NCBI RefSeq assembly: GCF_000003855.2
Contig: NW_003101682.1
Coordinates: 4,658,744 to 4,722,743 of the forward strand
Direction: 5' to 3'
DNA from: Blastomyces gilchristii SLH14081
Lineage: Eukaryota; Ascomycota; Eurotiomycetes; Onygenales; Ajellomycetaceae
Length of the DNA: 64,000 nucleotides
In this document: in pieces, positions 12,034-24,696 of the stretch
How positions within the stretch are numbered: the first letter of the stretch is position 1
Layout of the letters: every line of letters begins with the position of its first letter
Program-made: the position numbers and the translations under genes
Notes under the pieces: generated by a model
The model's input: only the letters and a program-made list of their open reading frames with translations
What the model was told of the DNA's origin: nothing
The model's database searches: none

Positions 12034-14192
12034 ATTACAATCTTTTCCTCAATAATCTACAAGACTATTAAAGGTAATTTATTAAGATATATCTGAATGA
12101 GTGTTTCTTCACTGATTAAGAACTCATTATTAATATTAATATCAATGATTTGATGAAGTAACTGATTAATTGTACATTTAAGAAGATTGTCAGTGAGCTG
12201 AAAAAGCAGTCTTAGACTGACTCTGTGACTGTGAAAAAAGACAAGAATAAAGACACAGATATACAGAAGTGCATTTACTGCAAGAAGAATAAATATACAG
12301 TTGACAGGTCTTTCATCTTACACTCTAACAAAAAAAGAAAGAGAAAGGAAAAGAAGAATGACAATAAAAAAAAAGAGAAGAATAATAACTTAATAAGTTC
12401 TCAATTATCAGCAAATGCAGCAATTACAAAGATTGAGTTCTATTTCTTTTTCTCAGTTATCAGAAAAGCATTCTCTAGATCTTGATATTTAAACACATGT
12501 ATGAGTCTGAATATAACAGATAAGCTTTATTTCTTTTTAAATATCAAATCTATTAGAGATATTATCTCTGTTGATTCTGCAACTGAGAGAACAGAGTTTG
12601 TCAAGAAGATTGAAACTGTCATTTTAAAGATTGAGAGTGAAAATGTTAACTTACAGAATATTCACTATATATTTAATATCACAGTTAACCTGCTCTCATT
12701 TGCAAAGCTTAAATATCAGAGATTTCAATTTACATTATTTTTCACTATTTTCTCATTTTTCATTTACAGAGCTCTGAATGATGTTATTTTTGATGCCGTT
12801 TAAACCACTCAGAATAATATATATAAGATTATCAAACAGAAGGTCAATGAGAATTCTAATTATCTGAGCAAGACAGTCAAGTATATTGTGATATCTCACG
12901 AGTATAATTTTGACTGAAAAGTTGATTTTCATGTGACTGCCGCTACTATCATTGATAACATTAATTCTGCGGACGCGAATATCGGCTCTGAAAAAACCCA
13001 GATATCAAAGAAGGTATCAAAGACTCTTTTGAATTACCATTACAATCTTGAGCATATTTACGCTAGTGTTATAATTTCTATAGCTAAGAATTCTCATACT
13101 CAAGTCATAATTAAGAGTTTTAAGACTAAATTCTTTTGCAAAGAATGTGTCAAGGGAGGTATAGTATAACATTATTTGAAAATACTTATGTTTAGATCTA
13201 TTCGACTCATTGAGAAAATTCATATTAATCTTGCAGATAGTAAATGTACACTGAAAGATCACTCTGATCACTCTTTGAAGTGCTGCAAGAGAATCAAATA
13301 CTGAATACTCATCATCTATGATGTAACTCACTACTATTAAGTATATTTTTAAAAGTTCAAGAATGAGACTGTTCAATACTTTGAGTTATGACTTAAATTT
13401 ATAAGTAATCTTAGTTTTACAGTTTATGCTTTTCTACAGACTGATATTGACAGTATTTTCCAGTTTACATGTATACACACAGTTATGAATTCATATGATA
13501 TCAAATAAGAATTAATGATATCACATTTATCACATCAAGATAGTGTTTCTGAGTGTGAGGTTTGAACTATTATAAAACAGATTAAAGCAGCTCTTTTAAA
13601 AGATAATCTCTCTAAGAAGTTCTGAACAGATGTTCTAGAGACAGTTATTGTAATAATCAATAATACTTTCACATTTACAGTTCTTTACAACTCAAAATTT
13701 TAATTCTGTACTGCAGAGACTTCTGTGATTTCAAGTTCACACAAGATCTCTTGATATGTTCATATAAATACTTCATTAAATGTAAAGTATTTTCACTGAT
13801 TGAGTGCAGAAATCTTTATTCACTTACATGAATTACAGAAGCTTACAGATAAGCTTTCTTTACATGCTGATTTTTATTATATTATTGAATTCAGTGACAT
13901 ATCAATCTATCATCTATGAAAGTCTAAAACTGATAAGATTATTGTGAGTAGTAATATAAGATTCTTAATCACTGGAAAATTGAAACCTGTTACATCTGTA
14001 GCACTCATTAATCATGTTACTGAAAGATTGAAAGCCGTTACGTCTGTAGCAGTTATTCATCATGTTATTAAATTAGAAACTGAAATTTTATCTGATTAAT
14101 GATGAAGATGCTTCTGACATTGATAATCTGAATTCTACATAATTGCGGTTCATGAAATCACTGACTATATATGCTTCACGCTCTGTTACAGA
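12034..14192 (+). pseudogene. copia pol: zinc knuckle, protease C-terminal part, integrase
   Basis: Visible in order: a damaged CCHC knuckle beginning CIYCKK at 12270 (the His and last Cys are lost), followed by a Lys-rich tail; a protease C-terminal part ending in VNLLSFAKLK (about 12690-12715); the pre-integrase zinc module with H-x-H and CKEC (about 13030-13150); the integrase core with YDVTHYY (about 13316), QTDID for the second Asp (about 13440) and the SVSE motif for the Glu (about 13550). These are hallmark copia motifs in copia order (integrase before RT). There are several TGA stops and frame changes. The piece ends where MITE-2 inserted (TSD GTTACAGA). Confidence 0.8.
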
Positions 14193-15210
14193 TAGACTGA
14201 CCGTGTGACCGTGTCTGGCATCAGAACCAGAATATTTGATGATCTTATTATCAATTTGATTGATCTCACTTAGACTGGCCGCCGAGACCATGAATTTCAC
14301 GTTTGATCTCATTTGGTCTGGTCTCATACATTTCTTGGTGTGAATCCCGCTGGGACAAGTCATTAAAAAGACATGCAAAGTGACTATATATCAAATCTTA
14401 AAATGAAACCATGACTTGAAAAAAATGAGAAAGTGGTTTCATTTGGTTTCATTTTGTCCCATTCTTGGCATAAAGTCACTATTTTTAGACATTTTAAGGT
14501 TTTTTTAGACTATTTTTAATTTTTTAAAAACTAATGATTTTTGATAATACTTAAATGAGATTTAAAGTCATCTAAAGCAATAAAATGAATTTAAATTGAG
14601 AAGTGAAAATCATAATCTCATTTGAAAAATGTAATAAGAGTAAACAGTAAGTCTCACTGAGTCAGTATAAGACTACTATCTAATCTTAAAACCATGTAAT
14701 GAGATTAAACTGACCGTGTGACCGTGTCTGAAACCAGGACCAGAATTTTTGACAGTCTTGTTATCAATTCAACTGATCTCATTACACAGTATTAACATTA
14801 GATAGTAGTCTTATACTGTCTCAGTGAAACTTACTGTCTAGTCATATCACATTTTCTAAATGAGATCATGATTTTCACTTCTCAAATTAAATTATTTTTA
14901 TTGCTTTAAATAACCTTAAATCTAATTTGAGTGTTATCAAAAAGTGTTACTTTTTAAAAAATTAAAAATAGTCTAAAAAAACCTTAAAATGTCTAAAAAT
15001 AGTAACTTTATGCTAAGAATAGAACTAAATGAAATCAAGTGAAATCACTTTCTTATTTTTTCTAAGTCATAGTCTTATTTTAAGATCTGATAAATAGTTA
15101 CTTTGCATGTTTTTTTAATGATTAGTCTCATCAGAATTCACGTCAAGAAATATATAAGATCAGATTAAACAAGACTAAATGTTAAATTCATGATTTCAGC
15201 GGTCAGTCTA
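14193..15210 (-). mobile_element. MITE-2: hAT-type MITE interrupted by a second MITE
   Basis: The outer copy is in the orientation opposite to MITE-1 and has a perfect 8-base TSD gttacaga (14185-14192 and 15211-15218). Its first 78 bases (14193-14270) are separated from the rest (from 14776) by an inserted copy of the same family. The total of 1018 bases fits two 506-base copies plus an 8-base TSD within 2 bases. Confidence 0.88.
14271..14775 (+). mobile_element. Inner MITE inserted into MITE-2, with inverted end
   Basis: It starts TAGACTGGCC at 14271 with TSD atctcact (14263-14270) / atctcatt (14776-14783). Positions 14271-14705 follow the family sequence. 14706-14775 is the last 70 bases of the element in inverted orientation (TAAACTGACCG... 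instead of ...CGGTCAGTCTA). The inverted block lies between aatgagat (14698-14705) and atctcatt (14776-14783), which are perfect inverted repeats. Confidence 0.85.
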
Positions 15211-15567
15211 GTTACAGATAATCTCTTGACACTTTGTAAGATTACATCTCAGTTAGAGAGAGTAGAGAATTATTGAAAGAAATTTATATAATACAAGATT
15301 ACTAATCTGAAGAGATATAATATATGAAGTTTGATTATGAGATCTGATATTCTGAAGAGTGAATCAATTACTGTAGATTATTAAGTATTTGTTAAGAAAG
15401 ATAGATCTGCAGACTTGAATACTGATTCTAATAATATTCTTAAAAAATCATATTAAGTGATTTACAGTAACTAACTTAAGAAGAGTTCTAGAGAAGAGAT
15501 CTATACTTCTATTATCACTAATTCTACTAATTATATTCTTTTTATTATAGTAGTACTACATAGTTGA
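15211..15567 (+). pseudogene. copia linker and start of reverse transcriptase
   Basis: The frame continues directly from the sequence left of MITE-2. The last 150 bases read like the first conserved copia RT block: VFVKKDR, then NILKK (position of the NGxIxxYKARWV motif), then IYTSIITN (the DYxxTFxxVV motif) and NYILFIIVVLHS. GypB-2 interrupts it just after this block. It is inactive. Confidence 0.65.
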
Positions 15568-15750
15568 TATAAGAATAAGTACTCGCAGGCGATTATTCAG
15601 GTGTTTGCAGCTTGACATGATATGTACTGATAGCTACTAGAAGTATTTATGATAGAAAGATAAATGTAGAGATCAAATGTATAATAGTGTTTAAGCTGAG
15701 TTGTAAACAGTATTTGTGAACTTCAGTCTATATAGTTGTATGTACTATGT
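15568..15750 (-). repeat. GypB-2 3' LTR, distal part
   Basis: Reads tataagaataag... (TG to TA at the end) up to the GypB-3 insertion. Just before it is tatgtactatgt, about 7 bases more than other LTR copies carry, so a small local duplication accompanied the event. It continues at 23012. Confidence 0.88.
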
Positions 15751-16008
15751 TGTAAGAAATCCCGCTCCTTGCGGATCCTTTACCTCTATTCCTATCTCTT
15801 GTGTAATTAATAGAGTTAGCGGCCCTTGGCTACACACAACTATATAGACTGAAGTACACAAATACTATTCACAACTCAGCTTGAATGCTATTATATATTT
15901 AATCTCTACATTTTATCTTTATACTGTAAATACTTCTAGTAGTTAACTGTACATATTATATCAAGATGTAAATACCTGAATAATCATCTGTGAGCACTTA
16001 TTCTTATA
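15751..16008 (+). repeat. GypB-3 5' LTR (258 bp)
   Basis: TGTAAGAAATCCCGCTCC... to ...CACTTATTCTTATA (final CA mutated to TA). Near its 3' side are ATTATATATTTAATC-type AT stretches. Confidence 0.93.
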
Positions 16009-16040
16009 TTTCAAGCTCTGTGAGTCAGCAACTGTCTATT

Positions 16041-19000
16041 ATGACTGAAAGAACTAGAAAGTTACATACTTCAATCCCTGTGAACTCTACTACAGACACT
16101 CAGAAGCAGTCATCTGAATTATGAATAACTCTTATAAAAGAAGTCTCAGAGAACTTATTAATTACTTATAGAATATCATTCTCTGCATCTGTGACAGAGA
16201 AGCTCTTCAAATTCATGAATAAACTAATCTTAGTGAAGAAAATTCTTAAGCATCTTATACAGAATTAAGCTATTTTTCTATAATAAATACTTACTACTCA
16301 CAAACATTCTCAAACTGAGTCTTTAGATATGATCTTCAGAGATACTTATAAACTGAAAAGAAACTTTCTTAAGTTATAATTACTTAAGATCACTTACTGA
16401 ATTATAATCTATAAAAGCTTTTACAAGTTTGTATTTAAAATTAACTTACAAGTCTGACTGTGTGATATGAAAGATGAAGAAGCTATTATCTATATAATAA
16501 CAGATCTCTACTATACTGAAGTCAAGAACTGACTGAATTATTTAAATAATGATTATAAGAGATTTCACTAATCTGTTCTCAAGATCTATCTAGAGAATAA
16601 GTTGAGAGACTTTATAAGTCAGACAGAGAACACCTGAACTATGATTATTAATATTACAAAAAGAGATGAGAAATCTGATAAAAACTACTCACAGTACTTT
16701 ATAAAATTATGATGTGAATTAAGATCTGTGAAAACAGAGTTCTAAAACAGGATCTGAATAATAATATTTATAAAGAGACTGAATAAAGATATGTAGAATA
16801 AGCTTATTAAATAAGACTTTAAATTCTTAACTGTGAAGAAACTGATAACTCTTATTCACTGTTTATAGGTCACTGTAAGAGTCACAGACTTACAGAGAGT
16901 AGATCATCAATTAGCTCTGTAAGAATCAGAATAACAGAGAATAGATTTACTAAGAAAAGATGATAAGATATAGAGAGATTCATATCTGACTACTAAGTAG
17001 AGAGAGAGAGCTTCATAAGATCTTATAAACAGAGTATATAATAGAGAGATTAAGAAAAAGAATCTCTACTTTATCTATTCTAAAGCAGAATATCTTCACA
17101 CAAACTGTTCAGATAAATCAAAATAGAAATATGAGAAGTTATAGACAGAGTCAGTAACAGTTTTCTTAAGAGTCTTAAAGCTAACATCTGAATCTGTTAC
17201 TTCTTCAATGAAAATATATACTTATAAGAAAAGACTGCATCATGATACTACTGTCTCATAAGTATGAAAATCATTAATAAACTCAGAATCTCAGATCACT
17301 ATAGTGTTTCTAAAGCTTGTAAAGTGAATAAGCTGAGTGATAAAAACTGAGAATCTACTCTTATAATAAACAGAGTGTGAGAACTCAGATCTGAGAGCTG
17401 AGAGACTTATAAGAGTCATCTTTGAATTACAAGATCTCTTCAGAATGTGAAGAAGATTTGCAGAAACTGTGATTATCACAGACATTATAGATGATATATA
17501 CTTAGAACTTATATGACTTTGAAGACACAATTCACACATAGCTGTTTATAAGTTAGGTTTATACTTCTGATGAGTGTTGACAGACTTACTTATAAAGATA
17601 GAATCAGTTAATGCTGTAGAGTTAATTAGAGAAGACAAGCTCATCTATATAATGTCTTTACAAATGTCTGAGAACTTCACAGTCATGATAACTGAGCTTT
17701 AGATATCAGAGAAATATCAAGATCTCACAGAGATATTCAGCTCAGTAAAGACAGCTGAGCTTTTATCTCATTATGAGAAGAATCTGATAATAGATTTAAT
17801 AGAAGAGTAGAAATTCTTCTGAGAATTAATCTATAAGCTCTCTCATTATAAGACAGAGGTCTTACAGACTTATATAGAGAAGAATCTGAAGAATAACTGT
17901 ATTCAATCTTCACAGATCTTCATAGAAGTCTCTGTAATATTCATAAAGAAGAAGAATAAAGATCTCAGATTGTGTGTAAACTACTGTAATCTGAACTTCA
18001 AGACTATAAAGAGTCACTATTCTCTATCTCTGATTGAGAATGTGATCAACTATCTCACAGAAGCTGTTATATTCACATCACTGAATATAATTAATATATA
18101 TATATGACTGTGAATACAGTCTGAGAATGAATGAAAGACTTTCTTTAGAACTGCACTGAGATTATTTAAATATTTAGTGATATCTTTTGATTTGACTAAT
18201 ATTCCTGCAGTATTTCAGTCTTTCATTAATAAAATACTTAATACATATCTGAATATCTTTATAATAATATATCTGAATGATGTGATGATGTACTCTGCAA
18301 AGAAGAAAGAACACACTGAGCATATATAAACTGTATTAAAGGTCTTCAATGAGGCAGAACTGTATATTAAACTCACAAAGTTCAACTTCAGTACTTATCA
18401 GATTAATTTTCTAGAGTATGTAATCACTGCAGATAATATTCAGATAAAATTCTCACAGATTGAGACTATTCTATTATGACTGAAGTTAACTAGTATTCAT
18501 GAGATTCAGATCTTTCTAAGCTTTATGAATTTCTATAGACAGTTTATCTTTGTATTCATGAGAATCTTCTTAACTCTTACAGACATATTGAAGAGTGAAA
18601 ATAAGAAGAAGTTATTCTATAAATAAAGAATGAAAAGATTATTGAGAAGAGAGAGTTGTAAGAACTTTCTTATCTCAGAAGCTCACAGAGTCTCTATAAG
18701 ATTAAAATAGATATTTATAAATACAGTAATACTGTTTCACTTTAATTTCTTACTCTTAATCAGATTGAAGACAGATATCTTCTTCTTTACAATTTCAGAA
18801 ATAGTCTTATAACTACAGCTAAATAAGAACTGAGTTTCAGTGATCTTTTTCTCATAAAAGATACAATCTGTGAAGATTAACTATAATATTCATGATTAGA
18901 GACTTCTTATAATAGTGAAATTCTTCTGTTACTATTATCACTATTTTAAGAGTCTTATAACAGTGATTACTGTTAGAACTGATTATAACAGCTTATAACA

Positions 19001-20905
19001 GTTTACTTTAATCAAGAAACTCTTGCAATAGCAGTTTCACTGAACTTAGAGACTGAGTGAGTTCTGATTCAAGATAGAGTATATTAAGAGAACTAAGAAC
19101 TCAGCAGACAGATTCTCTCACAGATCTGACTATATTAAGAAGATCAGAATAACAGACATAGAGAGACTAGAGAAGACAGAAAAGCTTTATAAGATACTCA
19201 GACTGAGTGTTATAAAGAAATTGACTGAAGAGTCTCTTAATTTCTTATAAGAGAAGAAAAAAAAGAGAGAAAAAAAGTCTGTATAACTACTCTCTATAAC
19301 ACTAAGAGTCAACACTCTGAGAATCTCTGTAAGAATTCTTGAAGAGAGTATCTATAATCTGAAGAATTTACAGACTTTGAGAAGCACTGTGAAAGATCTG
19401 ATATAAGAGAAAACAGAGTATAAGTCTTTATAAAATCTTCTATTCAGATTGTCTGAACTGTAACTAAAGAATGAATATACTCAGTATATTCAGAAATTAC
19501 TTATAACAGGAATTAAGTCTGCAGAAATAAAGAATTGAAGAGACTTAAATAATCTCTTATAAAGAGAGAACTGAATTTATATATCTATAAATGAGTTTCT
19601 ACACATAGAATTTATTAAAAGATATCATGACTATTCTCTAGTAAGTTATTTTATAGATACTAGAACTCATGAGTTGCTTATAAGAAAATACTTCTGACTA
19701 AAGATATAAGAACTTATAAAGAAGATAGTGAATTCTTGTACTATTTATCAGAATTCATGAATAGTGCAGTTCAGATTATATAAAGAACTTACTTCTCTAT
19801 TCATCTCATAGAAACCTTGAGAACAGCTAGAAATAAACACTCTTATAAGTCTCTCTGAAAGTAAAAATGTATATAATACCTGCTTTGACAGTGTACTGAT
19901 CATAGTAGATTACTTTATCAAGATAACACATTTTATACTCATCTGTAAGAACTTAAAGTGAAAGAATTTAACTCATATCTTTATTTATAATATAATGTGA
20001 TTGTATGAATCATCTGTAAACATTGTCTCAGATAGAGAATTAATTCTTGTGAAAGAGTTCTAATCTGATCTGATAATTATACTGAAGATCTCATGAGATC
20101 TAAGCATGACTTTTCATCAGCAGACAGATAATCAAATAGAATATATAATAAGTATATTAAAACAGTATCTGTAATACTTTGTTAATTACAATTAGAATGA
20201 CTGAGTGCATTGATTATCACTTATAAAGTTCATATATAATAACTCAAAGCATGTTAGTACAGATAAAACTCTCTTTAAAATACTCACTGAGACTCACTTA
20301 CAGATGATCTTGATAAATCTATGAGAGTATACTATAGAGTGTAATAATATCTGTGAACAGACTGAGGAAATTCAGAATATTCAGAAGAAAGTCTGTAAAT
20401 TCTTGAGAAAGACTCAACAGTATTAGAAGAGATACTATGACTTCAAGTGTATTATAAAGAGTTTTAAGAAAGATAATAGAGTCTGACTGAGTCTAGAAAA
20501 TATCATTATATAAAGATCTAGTAAGAAGCTGAATCTCTTATATATAAAGTCTTATAAGATTATAAAGAAAATTAGCTTACAGTTCTACAGATTAAAACTA
20601 TTATCTAAGTTACAGATATACAACATTTTTCATATCTCTTTACTTTATAAATATAAGAAATTCTTAGAAGAGAACTCTGTGACTCATCACTCTATTCACA
20701 AAGTACTAGAGAGTGAAAGAGAATATCAGATTAAAGAAATTATTAACTCACAGAAGTAAGATTATGAGCTCTGATTTAAGATTTAGTAATAAGAATATTC
20801 TGATAAGATGAATAAGTTTACTTAAGAATTATTCAGATAGATAAGATATCTGTGAAAGCTAAGACATGACTTTTATACTGTGAATTCTGATAAGTCAGAA
20901 TAATA
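16041..20905 (+). pseudogene. GypB-3 gag-pol with chromodomain, many stops
   Basis: ATG at 16041 (MTERTRK). A damaged knuckle (FIYSKAEYLHTNC, about 17070-17113) has two Cys changed to Tyr and one His changed to Tyr. RT: IKKKNKDLRLCVNY (about 17945-17985) and YLNDV at about 18265, where YLDDV is expected. RNase H has IRLKTD (about 18765). Integrase: zinc module around RYHDYS and NSCTIYQ (about 19625-19750), first core Asp in DSVLIIVDYF (about 19890), SDREL for the second Asp (about 20035), HQQTDNQIE with the Glu (about 20115). C-terminal FHISLLYKYKKFLE (about 20625) leads into a chromodomain (EYQIKEIINS; about 20715-20830). The exact pol stop is uncertain. Confidence 0.88.
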
Positions 20906-22748
20906 TAATCTTTGCTAAGAATCTGATTATAATAAACATATTAACACTGTCATTTATAAATTCTAGTTTACAAGATAATGAGTTTCTACTGAAATGAGCA
21001 GTTCACAGTGTATACAAAGAGAAGAAGAAATCATATTCTTATTAAAGTTAAAAAATAAAGAAAATAAAAACAGAGCTATGAACACAATTTAGAGATTAAT
21101 AAAGAAAAAATAAAGAAAATTTATACTTATATTCTCAATATCTGTAACACTTAATTCTCTTATAACTATCAATTTCTCTCTTCAAAGAAGCAGAGAGTAT
21201 TATATCTGTGATACAGATAATTATTAAATTTGATATGAAGACTGTTAGAAATGTATAAACTTCAGAGAAGCTGAATATCAGAGTATATACATTTATAACA
21301 GAATCTTGAGAGCTGATCATCTATGAATATAATCAAATATCTCTTATAAAGCTGTATTCACTTTTTCAGTTATACTGAAGTATTCAGTCTGAAAATAATT
21401 AAGATACAGAGAGAAGACTTATCTATTCAGACTAACTTCTGTTATAAATTTATAGCATTCACATTGTCTTAATTATTCAGATTTTACAGATACTCAGAAA
21501 CTCATCTCTTATTGATAATGAGATTGCAGAAATGCACTGCAGTGTGAGAATCATTGATAGAGAATCTAGGCATATTTATATATATCTGATCAGAGATTGT
21601 GTGAGTAAAGAGAGAGTAATTATAGATCTGTGAGACTGCAGAGAACACTGACAGCACTGAGAGCTTTATAAAAACTGTTAACTAAAATCTGTAAGAAATT
21701 ACTTATGAAAACACTTATAGTAAAGAGTAGAACTGCACTGCTTGAAGTCAGAAGCTGATCTGAGAGAGACACAGAGTTGATCACTGATCTGAAGATCAGA
21801 TGCAGTGACTGAGCTGAAAGAAGTGAAGATACTATTATATATAATGATGTCTCTACTTCATCAGCTGATAAAAAGTAATCAGAGAAGTTATGACAATACT
21901 TATAAGAAGCTCAGCAGTGATCAGACATTGTTTATAAAGATATTGAAATTGAAAAAATTTTATTCTTGAGAAGTTCCTGAATTAATATATGAATATTGTC
22001 AGAAATACTCTCTCTCTATCATCTGAATGAAAACACTTCACAGATAAATGAGAATACTCACAGTTATGAAAATGAAAGCTGTTATAGAAAAAGAAAAAAG
22101 AAGAGAAAATTCTGTGAACAGATCTGAGATATTTATACTACTCTAGAGAGGTTTGTTTGTACTATGAGTAATTTTATGAAACAGCTAGATCACTCTAGTA
22201 AATAAAGAGTGATTATGAATTGCAGATCTGAATCTTTCTATATAACTATAAAGAGTGATTATACATTATAAATATCTTGATTCTACAATTCTACAGAGTT
22301 GATGAAAGAATGAAAAATTCCTCACAATTCTACAGTATTAAAGAATGATGATTTATAAGAATAACTGAAAGATTAACTCATGAATACTTCTCTTTGATGA
22401 GAGTCATGTCACAGAAAGTAATTCATCTGTGAAATGAATCTGTATAATGATCACACAAGAATTCTACAGAAATGATTGAGAGACAATCAGAACTCTTCTG
22501 TATGAAAGATATGAGATGAATCTGTATGATAGTCAGAGAAAGTTCTGCAAATCATAAAGAATCTCATGAAATAAGAAACTGAGTGACAGACTCTTTTCTC
22601 TTTCTAATAATAAGGCATTTTTCCTCACTGAGGTTTTTCTTTATAGATAAGAAGAATTTTTAGTGAGTATCACTACAGTGCTGAGCCTGATTTTATGAAA
22701 TCACTCAGTGAAAGACTTCACAGACAAAGTCTTAGAGAGAGAGAGATA
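20906..22748 (+). other. GypB-3 post-pol 3' region, function unknown
   Basis: About 1.8 kb between the chromodomain and 3' LTR, far longer than the few bases in GypA. The same region is kept in GypB-2 and GypB-4. It has stretches with few stops in the element's sense, for example IKILKLKK near 21935 and a Lys/Arg-rich KRKKKRKF near 22090. The best frame changes along the region and among copies. It may hold a third ORF, an acquired host fragment, or only a long 3' UTR. A single 82-base unit of the family's tandem repeat is at 22442-22523. Confidence 0.5.
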
Positions 22749-23006
22749 TATAAGAAATCTCACTTCTCACAGATTCTTTATTTCTATTTCTATCTCTCAT
22801 GTAATCAATAGAGTTAGCAGCTCTTGACTACACACAACTATATAGACTGAAGTTTGTGAATACTATTCACAACTCAGCTTGAATGCTATTATATATTTAA
22901 TCTCTACATTTTATCTTTCTACTGTGAATACTTCTAGTAGTTAACAGTACATATCACACCAAGCTGCAAACACCCGAATAATCGGCCGCGAGCACTTATT
23001 CTTACA
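22749..23006 (+). repeat. GypB-3 3' LTR (258 bp)
   Basis: Starts TATAAGAAATCTC (TG to TA) and ends ATTCTTACA. It keeps a CG-containing block (cccgaataatcggccgcg) that the 5' LTR has lost, so the two LTRs mutated differently. Confidence 0.93.
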
Positions 23007-23092
23007 TATGTAGTCAAGAGCAGCTAACTCTATTAATTATACAAGAGATAAAAATAGAGATAAAGAATCTGTAAGAAGTGAGATTTCTTACA
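23007..23092 (-). repeat. GypB-2 3' LTR, proximal part
   Basis: TSD tatgt (23007-23011) followed by the missing LTR segment (agtcaagagc... to ...ttcttaca). Together with 15568-15750 it makes 264 bases against the usual 257. Confidence 0.88.
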
Positions 23093-24696
23093 TACTTTTC
23101 TCTCTCTAAAACTTCATCTGTAATGTCTTTTACTGAGTAATTTCATAGACTCAGACTTAGCACTGCAGTGATACTTAGTAAAAACTCTTTATATCTATAA
23201 AAAATCTCAGTAAGGAAAAATCTCTTATTACTGTAAAGAGAAAAGAGTCTATCACTCAGTTTTTTATTTTATAAGATTCTTTATAATCTGCAGATCTTTC
23301 TTTAATTATTCTGCAGATGTATCTTATATCTTTTATTAAGAACACTTTCAGTTAACTCTCAATTATTTCTGTAAGATTCTTATATAATTATCACACAGAT
23401 TCATCTCATATCTTTCAATCTGAAGAGTTTTAGTTAATGTTCAATTATTTTTCTATGAATTTCTTATATAGATGTCACACAGATTCATTCTATAGATAAA
23501 TCACTTTCTTTGAAATCACTCTCATTAAAGAGAAGTATTTATAAGTTAATCTTTTACTTATCTTTATAAATTATCATTATTTAACACTGTGAAGTTGTAA
23601 GAAATTTTCCATTCTTTTATTAACTCTATAGAATTGTAGAATCAAGATATTAACAGTCTGCAATTACTCTTTATAGTTACATAGAAAGATTCAGACCTGT
23701 GTTTCATAATTACTCTTTATTTACTAGAGTGATCTGACTGTTCTGTAGAATCACTTATAGTATAAATAAATTTCTCTAGAGTAGTATAAATATCTCAGAT
23801 TTATCTGTAGAATCTTATCTTTCTTTCTCTTGTTCTATAACAGCTTTCATTTCTATAAACTGTGAGTATTCTCATTCATCTATGAAGTGTTTTCACTCAG
23901 ATAACAGACAGAGAGTGTTTCTGACAATGTTCACATATTAATTCAAAAACTTCTCAAGAAAAAAAATTTCTTTTCAAATTTTCAATATCTTTATAAACAA
24001 TGTCTGATCACTGCTGAGCTTCTTGTGAGCATCTCTGCAATATCTCTGATTACTTTTCATCAGCTGATGAAGTAGAAACATTATTATCTATAACAGTATC
24101 TTTATCTGTCTCAGCTCTGTCACTGCATCTGATCTTAATATTAACAGTTATCTCTATGTCTTCTTCAGATCAGCTTCTGATTCTTAGCAGTACAGTTCTA
24201 CTCTTTACTGTAGGTCTTCTTATAAGTAATTTCTTATCAATTCTAGCTAACAGTTTCTATAAAGTTTTCAGTGCTGCCAGTGTTCTCTGCAGTCTTATAA
24301 ACCTATAATCACTCTCTTTCTACTCACACTATCACTGATCAGATATATGTAAATATGTCTAGATTCTCTCTTAATAATTCTTGTATTATGATACATTTTC
24401 ACAATTCTGACATTAATAAAAGATGAGTCTCTGAGTATCTGTAAAATTCAGATAATCAAGACAATACAAATACTTTGAATTTGTGACAGAAATTAATCTG
24501 AACAGATGAGCTCTCTCTTCATATCTCAATAATTTTCAGAGTGAATACTTCAATACAACTGAGAAAGTGAACATTACTTTATAAGAGATATCTAATAATA
24601 TATGTAGATAATTAACTCTCAAGACTCTGTCACAGCTATATATACTCTAATGTCTGACTCTTCTAGAGTCTGTGCATTTCTGATAATCTTTGTATC
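23093..24696 (-). other. GypB-2 post-pol 3' region
   Basis: 1604 bases between the 3' LTR and the GypA-2 insertion, matching GypB-4 34224-35826 almost base for base in length. It includes two 82-84-base tandem repeats (23315-23396 and 23397-23480). No domain recognised; see the matching entry in GypB-3. Confidence 0.7.
23315..23480. repeat. Two tandem ~83-bp units in GypB-2 3' region
   Basis: Units start agatgtatct (23315) and agattcatct (23397). The following agattcattc marks the edge of a third partial unit. GypB-4 also has two units, GypB-3 only one (22442-22523). Confidence 0.75.

Larger units (their letters stand above)
15751..23006 (+). mobile_element. GypB-3: complete Ty3/gypsy chromovirus (7256 bp)
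   Basis: Two LTRs of 258 bases each, TSD tatgt (15746-15750 and 23007-23011). It is inserted in the 3' LTR of GypB-2, head-on to it. The polypurine tract agagagagagagata precedes the 3' LTR. This is the only GypB copy in the window not broken by other insertions, so it is the reference for the family. Coding capacity is destroyed by point mutations. Confidence 0.95.

Noticed and set aside
12933..13376. Two overlapping frames on opposite strands
   Set aside because: The plus-strand frame is part of the copia integrase; the minus-strand one is its shadow.
17291..17539. Minus-strand 82-codon frame
   Set aside because: Antisense to the protease region of GypB-3, and no counterpart feature supports expression.
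15568..23092. Pair of solo LTRs flanking an unrelated element
   Set aside because: The two LTR pieces at 15568 and 23007 are complementary parts of one LTR, joined by a tatgt duplication around GypB-3.
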